NCBI GenBank assembly: GCA_045646245.1
Contig: JAZRKJ010000048.1
Span: forward strand, 1-13,869
Direction: 5' to 3'
Source of the DNA: SIG607 sp045646245
Lineage (GTDB): Bacteria > Bacillota > Clostridia > Oscillospirales > Acutalibacteraceae
DNA: 13,869 nucleotides
Shown here: piece after piece, positions 1-8,518 of the stretch
Position numbering within the stretch: position 1 is the stretch's first letter
Layout: each line of letters opens with the position of its first letter
Translations under genes and position numbers: made by a program
The notes under the pieces: generated by a model
Databases searched by the model: none
Seen by the model: only the letters and a program-made list of their open reading frames with translations
What the model was told of the DNA's origin: nothing

Positions 1-22
1 GCTTCAGGCGGATATAAAATTT

Positions 23-90
23 TATAATTAAAAGCTTAAAAACGGCATATACTCTTCTTGAAGACAGTTTGAAGAGAGGTGCCGTTTTTT
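23..90 (+). promoter_or_regulatory. Hairpin leader holding the ribosome binding site of the membrane-protein gene
   Basis: A long hairpin can form here. The outer arms are AAAACGGCA (39–47) and TGCCGTTTT (80–88), and an inner stem pairs CTCTTC (52–57) with GAAGAG (71–76). The likely Shine-Dalgarno sequence GAGAGGTG (about 73–80) lies in the 3' half, and the probable TTG start (89–91) lies at the end of the T-run that follows. The same structure reads as an intrinsic terminator (GC stem then T6) for a gene ending left of the window. A TATAAT hexamer at 23–28 could instead be a -10 box, with its -35 at the window edge, which would make the hairpin a 5' leader. Both readings come from the sequence; which one holds is not decided. 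Confidence 0.45.
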
Positions 91-595
91 GTTTAAAAAG
101 GGTAGTGTTATTTTAGGAATTATATTTTGCGTAGGGCTGGGTGTTTTGCTCCATTTCACCTATGAGTGGAGCGGATATAATAAAATAGTAGGATACTTTT
201 CCACCGTTAACGAAAGCACTTGGGAGCATTTAAAACTACTTTTTGTGCCTGTGGTGATATATACTTTACTGCAGTGGCTGTTTTGTAAGAAAGCTTCCCC
301 GGGTTTTATGCTTGCAAGGGTGGCTTCGCTTCTCATAGGTATGTTATTTATAGTCTCTACCTTTTATACAATTTCGGGAATTATAGGAAAACCGGATATT
401 TCGGTAATAAATATTTCTATTTTTGTGCTGGGCGTAATTATAACCTTTCTGCTTACCGAAGTGGTACAAAGCTTTATGTTTTACGCACCAAAATACAGTA
501 ACACTATTGCTGTTATAATAATTTTAATTTTTGCCCTGCTATTTGTGTTATGGACCTATAATCCGCCGGCTATAGGGTTATTTAAAGAACCATAA
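89..595 (+). CDS. Small multi-pass membrane protein, DUF6512-like
   Basis: This is a 168-residue hydrophobic protein. About five membrane segments are visible, at residues 7–23, 50–65, 75–99, 104–129 and 138–156, with a basic N-terminus (FKK). A conserved-looking motif VNESTWEHLKL occupies residues 40–50, between the first and second segments, and the C-terminus has a short NPPAIGLF stretch. This pattern matches what I remember of the uncharacterised DUF6512 family of Clostridia; no biochemical function is known to me. The start is taken as TTG at 89 because GAGAGGTG sits about 8 bases upstream and no in-frame ATG lies near the N-terminus. The gene is convergent with the purine operon and shares its terminator, so there is no operon link to it. 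The family call is from memory; the membrane topology is read from the sequence. Confidence 0.72.
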   Translation: MFKKGSVILGIIFCVGLGVLLHFTYEWSGYNKIVGYFSTVNESTWEHLKLLFVPVVIYTLLQWLFCKKASPGFMLARVASLLIGMLFIVSTFYTISGIIGKPDISVINISIFVLGVIITFLLTEVVQSFMFYAPKYSNTIAVIIILIFALLFVLWTYNPPAIGLFKEP

Positions 596-632
596 AAAAG
601 CCTCTGAAATTTTAAATTTCAGAGGCTTTTTT
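594..632. terminator. Bidirectional intrinsic terminator
   Basis: This is a perfect palindrome: AAAAAAGCCTCTGAAATTT pairs with its complement around a small AT centre. It has a long A-run on the left and a T-run on the right, so it works as a rho-independent terminator in both directions. It overlaps the stop codon of the membrane-protein gene (+ strand) and lies 14 bases past the fhs stop codon (minus strand), so it closes both converging transcripts. Confidence 0.93.
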
Positions 633-645
633 CTTACTTTAGTTT

Positions 646-2313
646 TTAGAAAAGACCGCTTATTACGCCGTTTTCATCAACGTCTATTTTTTCTGCGGCG
701 GGAACTTTCGGAAGTCCGGGCATTGTCATAATATCGCCTGTAAGGGCAACGATGAAGCCTGCGCCGGCACTTACCTTAATATTACGTACCGTAATATCAA
801 AGCCTGTGGGAGCACCCAGCTTTGTCATATCGTCGGAAAAGCTGTACTGGGTTTTAGCCATACATACGGGCATATAGGAAAAACCGAGCTCGGTAAGCTT
901 TGCAATTTCTTTTTTTGCGGCGGGAGTGAATATTACGTTATCACCGCCGTAAATTTTAGTAACGATTGCACGGATTTTTTCTTCAATGGAAAGGTCGTCT
1001 TCATAGCAGAAGGTAAAGTTGTTCTTTTCTTCGCAAAGACGCGCAACCTCGTTGGCAAGTTCAATACCGCCCTTAGAGCCTTCGGCGCATACCTTTGAAC
1101 AGATAGCTTTAATTCCAAGCTCAGCACAGGAATCAATAACAAGCTGAACTTCGGCATCGGTATCGGTGGGGAAGCGGTTAACGGCAACAACACAGGGAAG
1201 CTTATAAACGTTTTTAATGTTGCTTGCGTGTCTCATAAGGTTAGGCATACCTTTTTTAAGAGCTTCAAGGTTTTCTTCCTTTAAGTCGGTTTTGGCAACG
1301 CCGCCGTTCATCTTAAGAGCGCGAATGGTAGCAACCAAAACAACTGCGCTGGGTTTGAGCCCACCGAAGCGGCACTTAATGTCAAGGAACTTTTCTGCGC
1401 CTAAATCTGCACCGAAGCCTGCTTCGGTAATAGCGTAATCGCCTAACTTCATTGCCATTTTGGTAGCAATAATAGAGTTACAGCCGTGGGCAATATTAGC
1501 GAAAGGTCCGCCGTGAACAAGGGCAGGGGTTCCTTCAAGTGTTTGAACAAGGTTTGGCTTTAATGCGTCTTTGAGAAGCGCGGTCATAGCGCCCTGAGCG
1601 TTAAGCTGACCTGCGGTGACCGGCTTATCATCATAAGTGTAGCCAACAATAATTTTAGAAAGTCTTTCCTTTAAATCGGTAATGGAATTTGAAAGGCAAA
1701 GAACAGCCATAATTTCACTTGCAACGGTAATGTCGAAACCGTCTTCTCTGGGAACACCGTTTACCTTGCCGCCAAGACCGTCGGTTACAAAACGAAGCTG
1801 ACGGTCGTTCATATCAACGCATCTTTTCCAAGTAATACGTCTTACGTCAATGCCTAAAGCATTACCTTGGTGAATATGGTTGTCAAGCATAGCGGCAAGA
1901 AGATTATTTGCTGCGCCTATAGCGTGGAAGTCACCTGTAAAGTGGAGGTTAATATCCTCCATGGGAACAACCTGAGCGTAACCGCCGCCTGCGGCACCGC
2001 CCTTAACGCCGAATACAGGGCCTAAGGAAGGCTCGCGCAAAGCAACCATAACGTTTCTGCCGGTGGCGCGCATAGCGTCTGCAAGACCAATGGTAGTGGT
2101 GGTTTTGCCTTCGCCCGCGGGGGTGGGGTTAATAGCGGTAACAAGAATAAGTTTTCCGTTTTCTCTTGCTTCGTCTTTTAAAAGGGATAAATCAATTTTA
2201 GCCTTGTATTTTCCGTATTGTTCCAGCTTGTCGTCAGGAATACCTGCGGTTTGGGCAATTTCAGTTATTGGGCGAAGCTCGACTTCTTGAGCAATTTCAA
2301 TATCACTTTTCAT
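646..2313 (-). CDS. fhs: Formate–tetrahydrofolate ligase (10-formyl-THF synthetase)
   Basis: Fhs joins formate to tetrahydrofolate using ATP, giving 10-formyl-THF in the cytoplasm. At 555 residues the length is normal for the family. The nucleotide-binding loop TPAGEGKTTT is at residues 64–73, next to the expected N-terminal LRPITEIA segment at 13–20. Other family-typical stretches include REPSLGPVFGVKGGAAGGG and, near the C-terminus, the MPGLPKVPAA segment. The start is ATG at 2313, with AAGAGGTG just upstream; the gap to purL is 12 bases. As last gene of the purine operon it supplies the one-carbon donor used by PurN and the AICAR formyltransferase encoded upstream, so the ZTP-sensing leader can raise both consumers and supplier. 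Acetogenic use of the same enzyme cannot be excluded, but no Wood–Ljungdahl genes are adjacent. Confidence 0.97.
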   Translation of the reverse strand: MKSDIEIAQEVELRPITEIAQTAGIPDDKLEQYGKYKAKIDLSLLKDEARENGKLILVTAINPTPAGEGKTTTTIGLADAMRATGRNVMVALREPSLGPVFGVKGGAAGGGYAQVVPMEDINLHFTGDFHAIGAANNLLAAMLDNHIHQGNALGIDVRRITWKRCVDMNDRQLRFVTDGLGGKVNGVPREDGFDITVASEIMAVLCLSNSITDLKERLSKIIVGYTYDDKPVTAGQLNAQGAMTALLKDALKPNLVQTLEGTPALVHGGPFANIAHGCNSIIATKMAMKLGDYAITEAGFGADLGAEKFLDIKCRFGGLKPSAVVLVATIRALKMNGGVAKTDLKEENLEALKKGMPNLMRHASNIKNVYKLPCVVAVNRFPTDTDAEVQLVIDSCAELGIKAICSKVCAEGSKGGIELANEVARLCEEKNNFTFCYEDDLSIEEKIRAIVTKIYGGDNVIFTPAAKKEIAKLTELGFSYMPVCMAKTQYSFSDDMTKLGAPTGFDITVRNIKVSAGAGFIVALTGDIMTMPGLPKVPAAEKIDVDENGVISGLF

Positions 2314-2325
2314 GAGTTACACCTC

Positions 2326-5300
2326 TTATTTAAAGTATTTAACAGCGCTGCGGAAAAGACCCATATCGTAATTTCCTTCAACGTTTTTGTAAAGTCCGTT
2401 GCCGATACGCTCGCTATGTCCCATTTTACCGAGAACTCTACCGTCGGGGCTGGTGATACCTTCAATAGCAAAGAAGGAATTGTTGGGGTTAAAGCGTACG
2501 TCGGAAGTAGGATTGCCTGAAAGGTCAACGTATTGGGTTGCAATTTGTCCGTTTTCGGCAAGCTGCTTTGCAAGGGTATCGCTAACAAGGAATCTGCCTT
2601 CGCCGTGGGAAATAGGTACGGTGTAAATATCGTCCACCTTTGTTTCCATAAGCCAGGGAGACTTGTTAGATGCTATACGGGTTTGAACAAGACGGGACTG
2701 ATGTCTGCCTATTGTATTATAGGTAAGAGTGGGGCAGGTTTCATCGGTATCGATAATTTCACCGAAGGGAACAAGACCTAATTTGACAAGAGCCTGGAAT
2801 CCGTTACAGATACCTGCCATAAGTCCATCTCTGTTTTTAAGAAGCTCGTTAACCTCTTCTTTAATAGCAGGGTTGCGGAAGAAGGCGGTAATAAATTTAC
2901 CGGAACCGTCGGGTTCGTCACCGCCGGAGAAACCGCCGGGGATAAATACTATTTGAGCGTCCTTCATCTTCTTCGCAAAGGTATCAACGCTTTCGGCAAC
3001 GCTGTTTGCGGAAAGGTTGTTGATTACGAAAATTTCAGGGTCAGCTCCTGCAGTAAGAAGCGCTTTGGCGGTATCGTATTCACAGTTGGTGCCGGGGAAT
3101 ACGGGAATAAGTACCTTGGGACGAGCAACGCTGAATTTGGGCTTTGCATAGTTAGCTGCGCTGAAGGAGAATTTTTCAACTTCTTTTGCCTTGTGGTCGA
3201 TATTGCAAGGATAAACACTTTCAAGTACGCCTTCGTAAACTTCTTGAAGTTTAACAAGGTCGATTTCTTCATCCTTTAGTGCGATAACCGGCTTTTCGGT
3301 AGTGTAACCGAGAACGGTGCCGATTTCGGTGTCATCGGAAAGCTCAACAATAAAGGAGGCGTAGCTGTAAGCGAAAATATCCTCTACGGTTATATAATCG
3401 CTGAATTTAAAGCCTATTCTGTTACCTATAGCCATTTTCATTATGGCTTCGCCTATACCGCCCATTCCGGGTGTATAGACAGCTTTTGCTTTGCCGCTGT
3501 CAACAAGGCCTCTTACGGTAGCAAAAAGCTCGATAAGGGAAGCGGTGTCGGGAAGGTTGTTTTTGTTGTATTTGCAAGTGAGAAGAACTACCTTGCTGCC
3601 TGCTTTCTTGAATTCGGGAGAAACAATACTCTCAACCTGCTCGGTAGTAACGGCGAAGGAAACAAGAGTGGGGGGAACGTCGATGTTCTCAAAGGTACCG
3701 CTCATAGAATCCTTACCGCCGATAGCGGCAATACCCAGTTCTTTTTGAGCCTTGAAAGCACCAAGCAATGCGGCAAGAGGTTTACCCCAACGCTTTGCGT
3801 CCTTTCCGGGACGTTCAAAGTATTCCTGGAAGGTTAAATAAACTTCGTTAAAGGAAGCGCCGGTGGCAATAAGCTTACATACTGATTCCACAACCGCCAT
3901 ATAAGCGCCGTGGTAGGGGCTCTTTTCGGTGATAAAGGGGTTGTATCCCCAAGCCATCATAGAGCAGGTGTCGGTATGGCGTTTTTCAACAGATACTTTA
4001 TTAACCATAGCCTGAATGGGGGTTTGTTGATACTTACCGCCGAAAGGCATAAGTACGGTGCCCGCACCAATGGTAGAGTCAAAACGTTCGCTGAGTCCGC
4101 GTTTTGAACATATATTAAGGTCTTTAGCAATTTTTTCGTAATTTTCAGTAAAGCCGCCGCTGATTTCCTTGTCAAAGGACTGAACCTTTGCGGGAGCAAT
4201 ATCAACGTGCTTTTCGGCACCGTTGGAATTAAGGAACTCACGGCTGATATTTACAATATCTTTACCGTTCCAGTACATAACCAGTCTGGGCTCTTCCTTT
4301 ACGGTAGCAACAACGGTAGCTTCAAGGTTTTCTTCGTTAGCAAGGGCAATGAACTTATCAACGTTTTCCTTTTCAACTACAACTGCCATTCTTTCCTGAG
4401 ATTCACTAATGGCAAGTTCGGTTCCGTCAAGACCGTCGTACTTTTTGGGAACGGCGTTAAGGTTGATTTCAATGCCATCGGCAAGCTCGCCTATAGCAAC
4501 CGAAACACCGCCTGCGCCGAAGTCGTTACAACGTTTAATAAGGCGAGTAGCGTCCTTTCTGCGGAAAAGTCTTTGGAGCTTTCTTTCTTCGGGAGCATTA
4601 CCCTTTTGAACTTCTGCGCCGCAGCTTTCCAAAGATTCAACAGTATGGGATTTTGAAGAACCGGTGGCGCCGCCGCATCCGTCTCGGCCTGTTCTTCCGC
4701 CGAGAAGAATGATAATATCACCGTCTGCAGGAACCTCACGTCTTACGTTTTCTTCAGGGGCTGCGCCTACAACCGCGCCGATTTCCATACGTTTTGCAGT
4801 ATAACCGTCGTGGTAAATTTCATCAACCTGACCTGTGGCAAGTCCTATCTGGTTACCGTAGGAACTGTATCCGGCGGCAGCGGTGGTAACAATTTTTCTT
4901 TGAGGAAGCTTGCCCTCTAAGGTTTCGTTACGACCTTTAAGTGGATTGCCTGCGCCGGTTACGCGCATTGCGGCATAAACGTAGCTTCTTCCCGAAAGAG
5001 GGTCACGAATAGCGCCGCCTATACAGGTAGCAGCACCGCCGAAGGGTTCGATTTCGGTGGGGTGGTTGTGGGTTTCGTTTTTAAAGAGAAGGAGCCAAGG
5101 CTCTTTTTTTCCGTCAACGGTAACGTCGATTTTAACGGTACAGGCGTTGATTTCTTCGGATTCGTCAAGTCGGTCAAGTTTGCCTTGCTTTTTAAGATAC
5201 TTAGCGGCAATAGTGCCGATATCCATAAGATTTATGGGCTTGGTTCTGCCAAGCTCTTTTCTTACTTCAATATATTCGTCGTAAGTCTTTTGTAAAAGCT

Positions 5301-6018
5301 CGTCTTCAAACTTAACGTCGTCTATTGTGGTAAGGAAGGTTGTATGACGGCAGTGGTCGGACCAATAAGTATCAATCATCTTTATTTCGGTGATTGTAGG
5401 GTCTCTGTCTTCGCTTCTAAAGTAATTTTGACAGAACTTCAGGTCATCAAGATCCATAGCGAGGCCTTTTTCCTTAAGGAAATTATTAAGGCCGTTTTCA
5501 TCCAAAGCGTTGAAGCCGTCAAGAGTTGCAACGGTGGTGGGGATATCGTATTCTCTCTTTAAGGTGGGAACAGTTTCAAGAGAAGCTTCTCTGCTTTCTA
5601 CGGGGTTGATAAGGTGCTTTTTAACAGCTGCTTTTTCTTCGTCGGAAAGGTTGCCTTCAATAACGTAAACCTTGGCGGTACGAACGTCGGGACGGTCTGC
5701 TTTAGAAATAATCTGAATACACTGAGCGGCGGAGTCTGCGCGCTGGTCAAATTGACCGGGAAGGTATTCAACGGCAAAAACAAAGGAACCTTTCTGTATT
5801 TCCAATTCTTTAAAGGTGTCATCAAGCTGAGGTTCGGAGAAAACGGTGTTGATACAACTGTTGAAAAGTTCTTCTTCAATATTTTCTACGTCATAGCGGT
5901 TGATAACTCTTACACTTTCGGCTGCCTTTATACCTAAGAAGGAACGAATATCACTAAGAAGTGAATCGGCTTCTCCGGCAAGGCCCGCCTTTTTTTCTAC
6001 GTATATGCGGTAAACCAT
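2326..6018 (-). CDS. purL: Phosphoribosylformylglycinamidine synthase, single-chain with glutaminase domain
   Basis: PurL converts FGAR to FGAM with ATP and glutamine, step four of the purine pathway. This 1230-residue form carries everything in one chain. An N-terminal PurS-like part (about 1–150) is followed by a linker and the DTYWSDHCRHTTF motif at 216–228. The catalytic core has KNETHNHPTEIEPF at 313–326 and GGAATCIGGAIRD at 327–339. A C-terminal class I glutamine amidotransferase begins near residue 967. In it, GICNG places the nucleophile Cys at about 1071, and GHSER places the His/Glu pair at about 1201 and 1203. Separate PurQ and PurS are therefore unnecessary. The length fits the clostridial single-chain type, shorter than the E. 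coli enzyme. The start ATG at 6018 is preceded by AGGATGG; purD ends 21 bases upstream and fhs begins 12 bases downstream. Confidence 0.97.
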   Translation of the reverse strand: MVYRIYVEKKAGLAGEADSLLSDIRSFLGIKAAESVRVINRYDVENIEEELFNSCINTVFSEPQLDDTFKELEIQKGSFVFAVEYLPGQFDQRADSAAQCIQIISKADRPDVRTAKVYVIEGNLSDEEKAAVKKHLINPVESREASLETVPTLKREYDIPTTVATLDGFNALDENGLNNFLKEKGLAMDLDDLKFCQNYFRSEDRDPTITEIKMIDTYWSDHCRHTTFLTTIDDVKFEDELLQKTYDEYIEVRKELGRTKPINLMDIGTIAAKYLKKQGKLDRLDESEEINACTVKIDVTVDGKKEPWLLLFKNETHNHPTEIEPFGGAATCIGGAIRDPLSGRSYVYAAMRVTGAGNPLKGRNETLEGKLPQRKIVTTAAAGYSSYGNQIGLATGQVDEIYHDGYTAKRMEIGAVVGAAPEENVRREVPADGDIIILLGGRTGRDGCGGATGSSKSHTVESLESCGAEVQKGNAPEERKLQRLFRRKDATRLIKRCNDFGAGGVSVAIGELADGIEINLNAVPKKYDGLDGTELAISESQERMAVVVEKENVDKFIALANEENLEATVVATVKEEPRLVMYWNGKDIVNISREFLNSNGAEKHVDIAPAKVQSFDKEISGGFTENYEKIAKDLNICSKRGLSERFDSTIGAGTVLMPFGGKYQQTPIQAMVNKVSVEKRHTDTCSMMAWGYNPFITEKSPYHGAYMAVVESVCKLIATGASFNEVYLTFQEYFERPGKDAKRWGKPLAALLGAFKAQKELGIAAIGGKDSMSGTFENIDVPPTLVSFAVTTEQVESIVSPEFKKAGSKVVLLTCKYNKNNLPDTASLIELFATVRGLVDSGKAKAVYTPGMGGIGEAIMKMAIGNRIGFKFSDYITVEDIFAYSYASFIVELSDDTEIGTVLGYTTEKPVIALKDEEIDLVKLQEVYEGVLESVYPCNIDHKAKEVEKFSFSAANYAKPKFSVARPKVLIPVFPGTNCEYDTAKALLTAGADPEIFVINNLSANSVAESVDTFAKKMKDAQIVFIPGGFSGGDEPDGSGKFITAFFRNPAIKEEVNELLKNRDGLMAGICNGFQALVKLGLVPFGEIIDTDETCPTLTYNTIGRHQSRLVQTRIASNKSPWLMETKVDDIYTVPISHGEGRFLVSDTLAKQLAENGQIATQYVDLSGNPTSDVRFNPNNSFFAIEGITSPDGRVLGKMGHSERIGNGLYKNVEGNYDMGLFRSAVKYFK

Positions 6019-6039
6019 AATCTATCCATCCTATGTTAT

Positions 6040-7302
6040 TTAATCTAATGCTTTAAGCGCTCTTGCGCCAATGTCGTTACGTTTATAAGCGTTTTCGAAA
6101 TGTACTTTTTCGGTTTCCTTGTACGCCTTTGCAATAGCCGATTTAAGGTCGTTTGCAGTAGCGCTTACGCCCAGTACTCTTCCGCCTGCGGAAAGTATTT
6201 GGTCGCCTTGCTTTTTGGCGCCTGCGTAAATAACCGTAGCTTCAATATCGCTGTCAACGGTTATTGGGAACCCGCTTTGGTATTTTTCGGGGTATCCGTT
6301 ACTTGCCATAACAACACAGCAAGCAGCGCCGTCTTTGAATTTTACTTCGCATTTATCAAGGGTACCGTTGGTACAAGCCTGCATAATTTCAAAAAGGTCG
6401 CTTTCTAAAAGCGGGAGCACAACCTGAGTTTCAGGATCACCGAAGCGGCAGTTATATTCAATAACCTTAGGACCGTTTTCGGTAATCATAAGGCCGAAGA
6501 AGAGACAGCCCTTAAAGGGACGGCCTTCTTTTTCCATAGCGCGTATTGTAGGAATAAAAATTTCGTCCATACAAATCTTTGCAACGTCTTCGGTGTAATA
6601 AGGATTTGGGGCGATTGTGCCCATGCCGCCCGTGTTAAGACCTTTATCGTTGTCTTTTGCGCGTTTGTGGTCCATTGCAGAAACCATTGGAACAAGGGTT
6701 TTACCATCGGAAAACGCTAGTACCGAAACTTCGGGACCGGTTAAAAATTCTTCAATGACAATTTGGTTGCCTGATGCACCGAATACTTTGTCACCCATAA
6801 TGGACTTAACGGCATCTCTGGCTTGTTCTCTTGTTTCGGCAATAATAACGCCTTTACCAAGGGCAAGTCCGTCAGCTTTAATAACGGCGGGAAGGGGAGC
6901 GGTTTCAACGTAAGAAAGCGCATCTTCCATATTGACGTACACACCGTAAGCGGCGGTGGGAATACCGTACTTTTTCATAAGGTCTTTGGAAAAGACCTTA
7001 CTTCCTTCAATGATAGCCGCCTTTTTATCGGGACCAAAGCAGGGAACACCAACTTGGTTTAAGGCGTCAACCATACCGGCAACCAGCGGGTCGTCGGGAG
7101 CAACTACGGCATAATCAATTTGGTTTTCCTTGGCAAAATCGCAAATACCTTTAATGTCGGTAACGGGAATAGCAACGGTTTCTGCTTCAACCATACCGCC
7201 GTTTCCGGGGATGGCGTAAAGCTTTGTGATTTTTTTGCTTTCACAGAGCTTTTTAATAATTGTATGTTCTCTTCCGCCGCTACCTATAACAGCAACTTTC
7301 AT
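6040..7302 (-). CDS. purD: Phosphoribosylamine–glycine ligase (GAR synthetase)
   Basis: PurD joins phosphoribosylamine and glycine with ATP to give GAR, the second step of the pathway. The 420 residues are the usual length of the ATP-grasp family enzyme. The N-terminal IGSGGREH motif is at residues 6–13 and the ATP-grasp part has ADGLALGKGV at about 143–152. GGMGTIAPNP is at 225–234 and CRFGDPETQVV at 285–295, the metal/ATP region. The C-terminal SAGGRVLGVSA at 371–381 is also family-typical. The start is ATG at 7302 with AGGAG about 7 bases upstream; the gap from the AICAR formyltransferase is 16 bases. Nothing is missing or odd. In this operon its product GAR feeds PurN and then PurL. Confidence 0.97.
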   Translation of the reverse strand: MKVAVIGSGGREHTIIKKLCESKKITKLYAIPGNGGMVEAETVAIPVTDIKGICDFAKENQIDYAVVAPDDPLVAGMVDALNQVGVPCFGPDKKAAIIEGSKVFSKDLMKKYGIPTAAYGVYVNMEDALSYVETAPLPAVIKADGLALGKGVIIAETREQARDAVKSIMGDKVFGASGNQIVIEEFLTGPEVSVLAFSDGKTLVPMVSAMDHKRAKDNDKGLNTGGMGTIAPNPYYTEDVAKICMDEIFIPTIRAMEKEGRPFKGCLFFGLMITENGPKVIEYNCRFGDPETQVVLPLLESDLFEIMQACTNGTLDKCEVKFKDGAACCVVMASNGYPEKYQSGFPITVDSDIEATVIYAGAKKQGDQILSAGGRVLGVSATANDLKSAIAKAYKETEKVHFENAYKRNDIGARALKALD

Positions 7303-7318
7303 AATTATTCTCCTATTA

Positions 7319-8503
7319 TTAGTGATGGAAAAGTCTCATTCCGGTGAACGCCATAGCCATACCGTATTTGTTACAACAGTTGATAACAACGTCGTCTCTT
7401 ATAGAACCGCCGGGTTCTGCAATATAGGAAACGCCGCTCTTCTTGGCGCGTTCAATATTGTCGTCAAAGGGGAAGAAGGCGTCGCTGCCTAAAGCTACAC
7501 CGCTTATGGTGTCAAGGTAAGCGCGCTGTTCTGCCATGGTGAAGGGCTCGGGTCTTTCGGTAAAGTACTTCTGCCAATTGCCCTCCGCGCAAACGTCTTC
7601 TTCGTTTTGGTTAATATAACCGTCAATAACGTTGTCTCTGTCGGGTCTGCCCAGAGTTTCCTTGAAAGGAAGGTTTAAAACCTTGTCGTGCTGACGAAGG
7701 AACCAGGTGTCTGCCTTGCCGCCTGCAAGACGGGTGCAGTGCACACGGGATTGCTGACCTGCGCCAACGCCGATAGCCTGTCCGTCAACGGCAAAGCATA
7801 CAGAATTGGACTGGGTGTATTTAAGGGTGATAAGAGAAATAATAAGGTCTCTTATTGCGCTTTCGGGAATGTCTTTCTTTTCGGTAACAACGTTGGAAAG
7901 AAGCTCTTTGTTGATTTTGAATTCGTTTCTGCCCTGTTCAAAGGTGATACCGTAAACCTGTTTGTGCTCTACGGGAGCGGGAACAAAATCGGGATCGATT
8001 TTAACAATGTTATAGGAACCCTTTCTCTTGGATTTTAAAATTTCCAAGGCTTCGGGCTCGTAGCCGGGAGCAATGATACCGTCGCTTACTTCTCTTTTAA
8101 TCATAAGCGCGGTGGTGACGTCACAAACGTCGCTTAAGGCTACCCAGTCACCGAAAGAACACATTCTGTCTGTGCCTCTCGCTCTTGCGTAAGCGCAAGC
8201 AAGGGGAGACTCGTCCAGTCCGTCGATATCGTCTACAAAACAAGCCTTTTTTAATTTTTCCGAAAGGGGAAGTCCGATAGCGGCGGAAGTGGGGCTAACG
8301 TGCTTAAAGGAGGTAACCGCGGGCATACCTAAAGCTTCTTTAAGCTCTTTTACTAACTGCCAGGAGTTAAAAGCATCAAGGAAGTTGATGTAACCGGGAC
8401 GTCCGTTTAAAATTTCAATGGGAAGTTCGGTACCGTCGTGCATAAAGATTTTGGCGGGTTTTTGGTTTGGGTTACAACCGTATTTAAGTTCAAACTCTTT
8501 CAT
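7319..8503 (-). CDS. Stand-alone AICAR formyltransferase (PurH formyltransferase half only)
   Basis: The enzyme transfers a formyl group from 10-formyl-THF to AICAR (ZMP), giving FAICAR. The 394 residues match only the C-terminal half of bifunctional PurH. KYGCNPNQ at 7–14 corresponds to the PurH RYGxNPHQ motif. KHVSP at 67–71 keeps the catalytic Lys-His pair, although canonical PurH has KHANPCG. GAGQQSRVHCTRLA is at 247–260. The C-terminus has SDAFFPFDD, EPGGSIRDD and FTGMRLFHH. The N-terminal MGS-like IMP cyclohydrolase domain of about 190 residues is absent, and the ATG with a strong AGGAGG site shows this is the natural start, not a truncation. The cyclohydrolase activity is supplied by the gene immediately upstream. 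Its substrate is the ligand sensed by the operon's riboswitch. Such lone AICARFTs are annotated in Clostridia; the gene symbol varies, so I leave it blank. Confidence 0.93.
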   Translation of the reverse strand: MKEFELKYGCNPNQKPAKIFMHDGTELPIEILNGRPGYINFLDAFNSWQLVKELKEALGMPAVTSFKHVSPTSAAIGLPLSEKLKKACFVDDIDGLDESPLACAYARARGTDRMCSFGDWVALSDVCDVTTALMIKREVSDGIIAPGYEPEALEILKSKRKGSYNIVKIDPDFVPAPVEHKQVYGITFEQGRNEFKINKELLSNVVTEKKDIPESAIRDLIISLITLKYTQSNSVCFAVDGQAIGVGAGQQSRVHCTRLAGGKADTWFLRQHDKVLNLPFKETLGRPDRDNVIDGYINQNEEDVCAEGNWQKYFTERPEPFTMAEQRAYLDTISGVALGSDAFFPFDDNIERAKKSGVSYIAEPGGSIRDDVVINCCNKYGMAMAFTGMRLFHH

Positions 8504-8518
8504 AATTAAGCCTCCTGA

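Noticed and set aside
1..30. C-terminal end of an upstream + strand gene
   Set aside because: Two frames stay open from base 1 to a stop at 25–30, but fewer than ten codons are visible and nothing chooses between them.
4207..4656. 149-codon open frame on the + strand inside purL
   Set aside because: It lies opposite a well-supported PurL coding region, has no ribosome binding site of note and no recognisable protein family; it is an antisense shadow.
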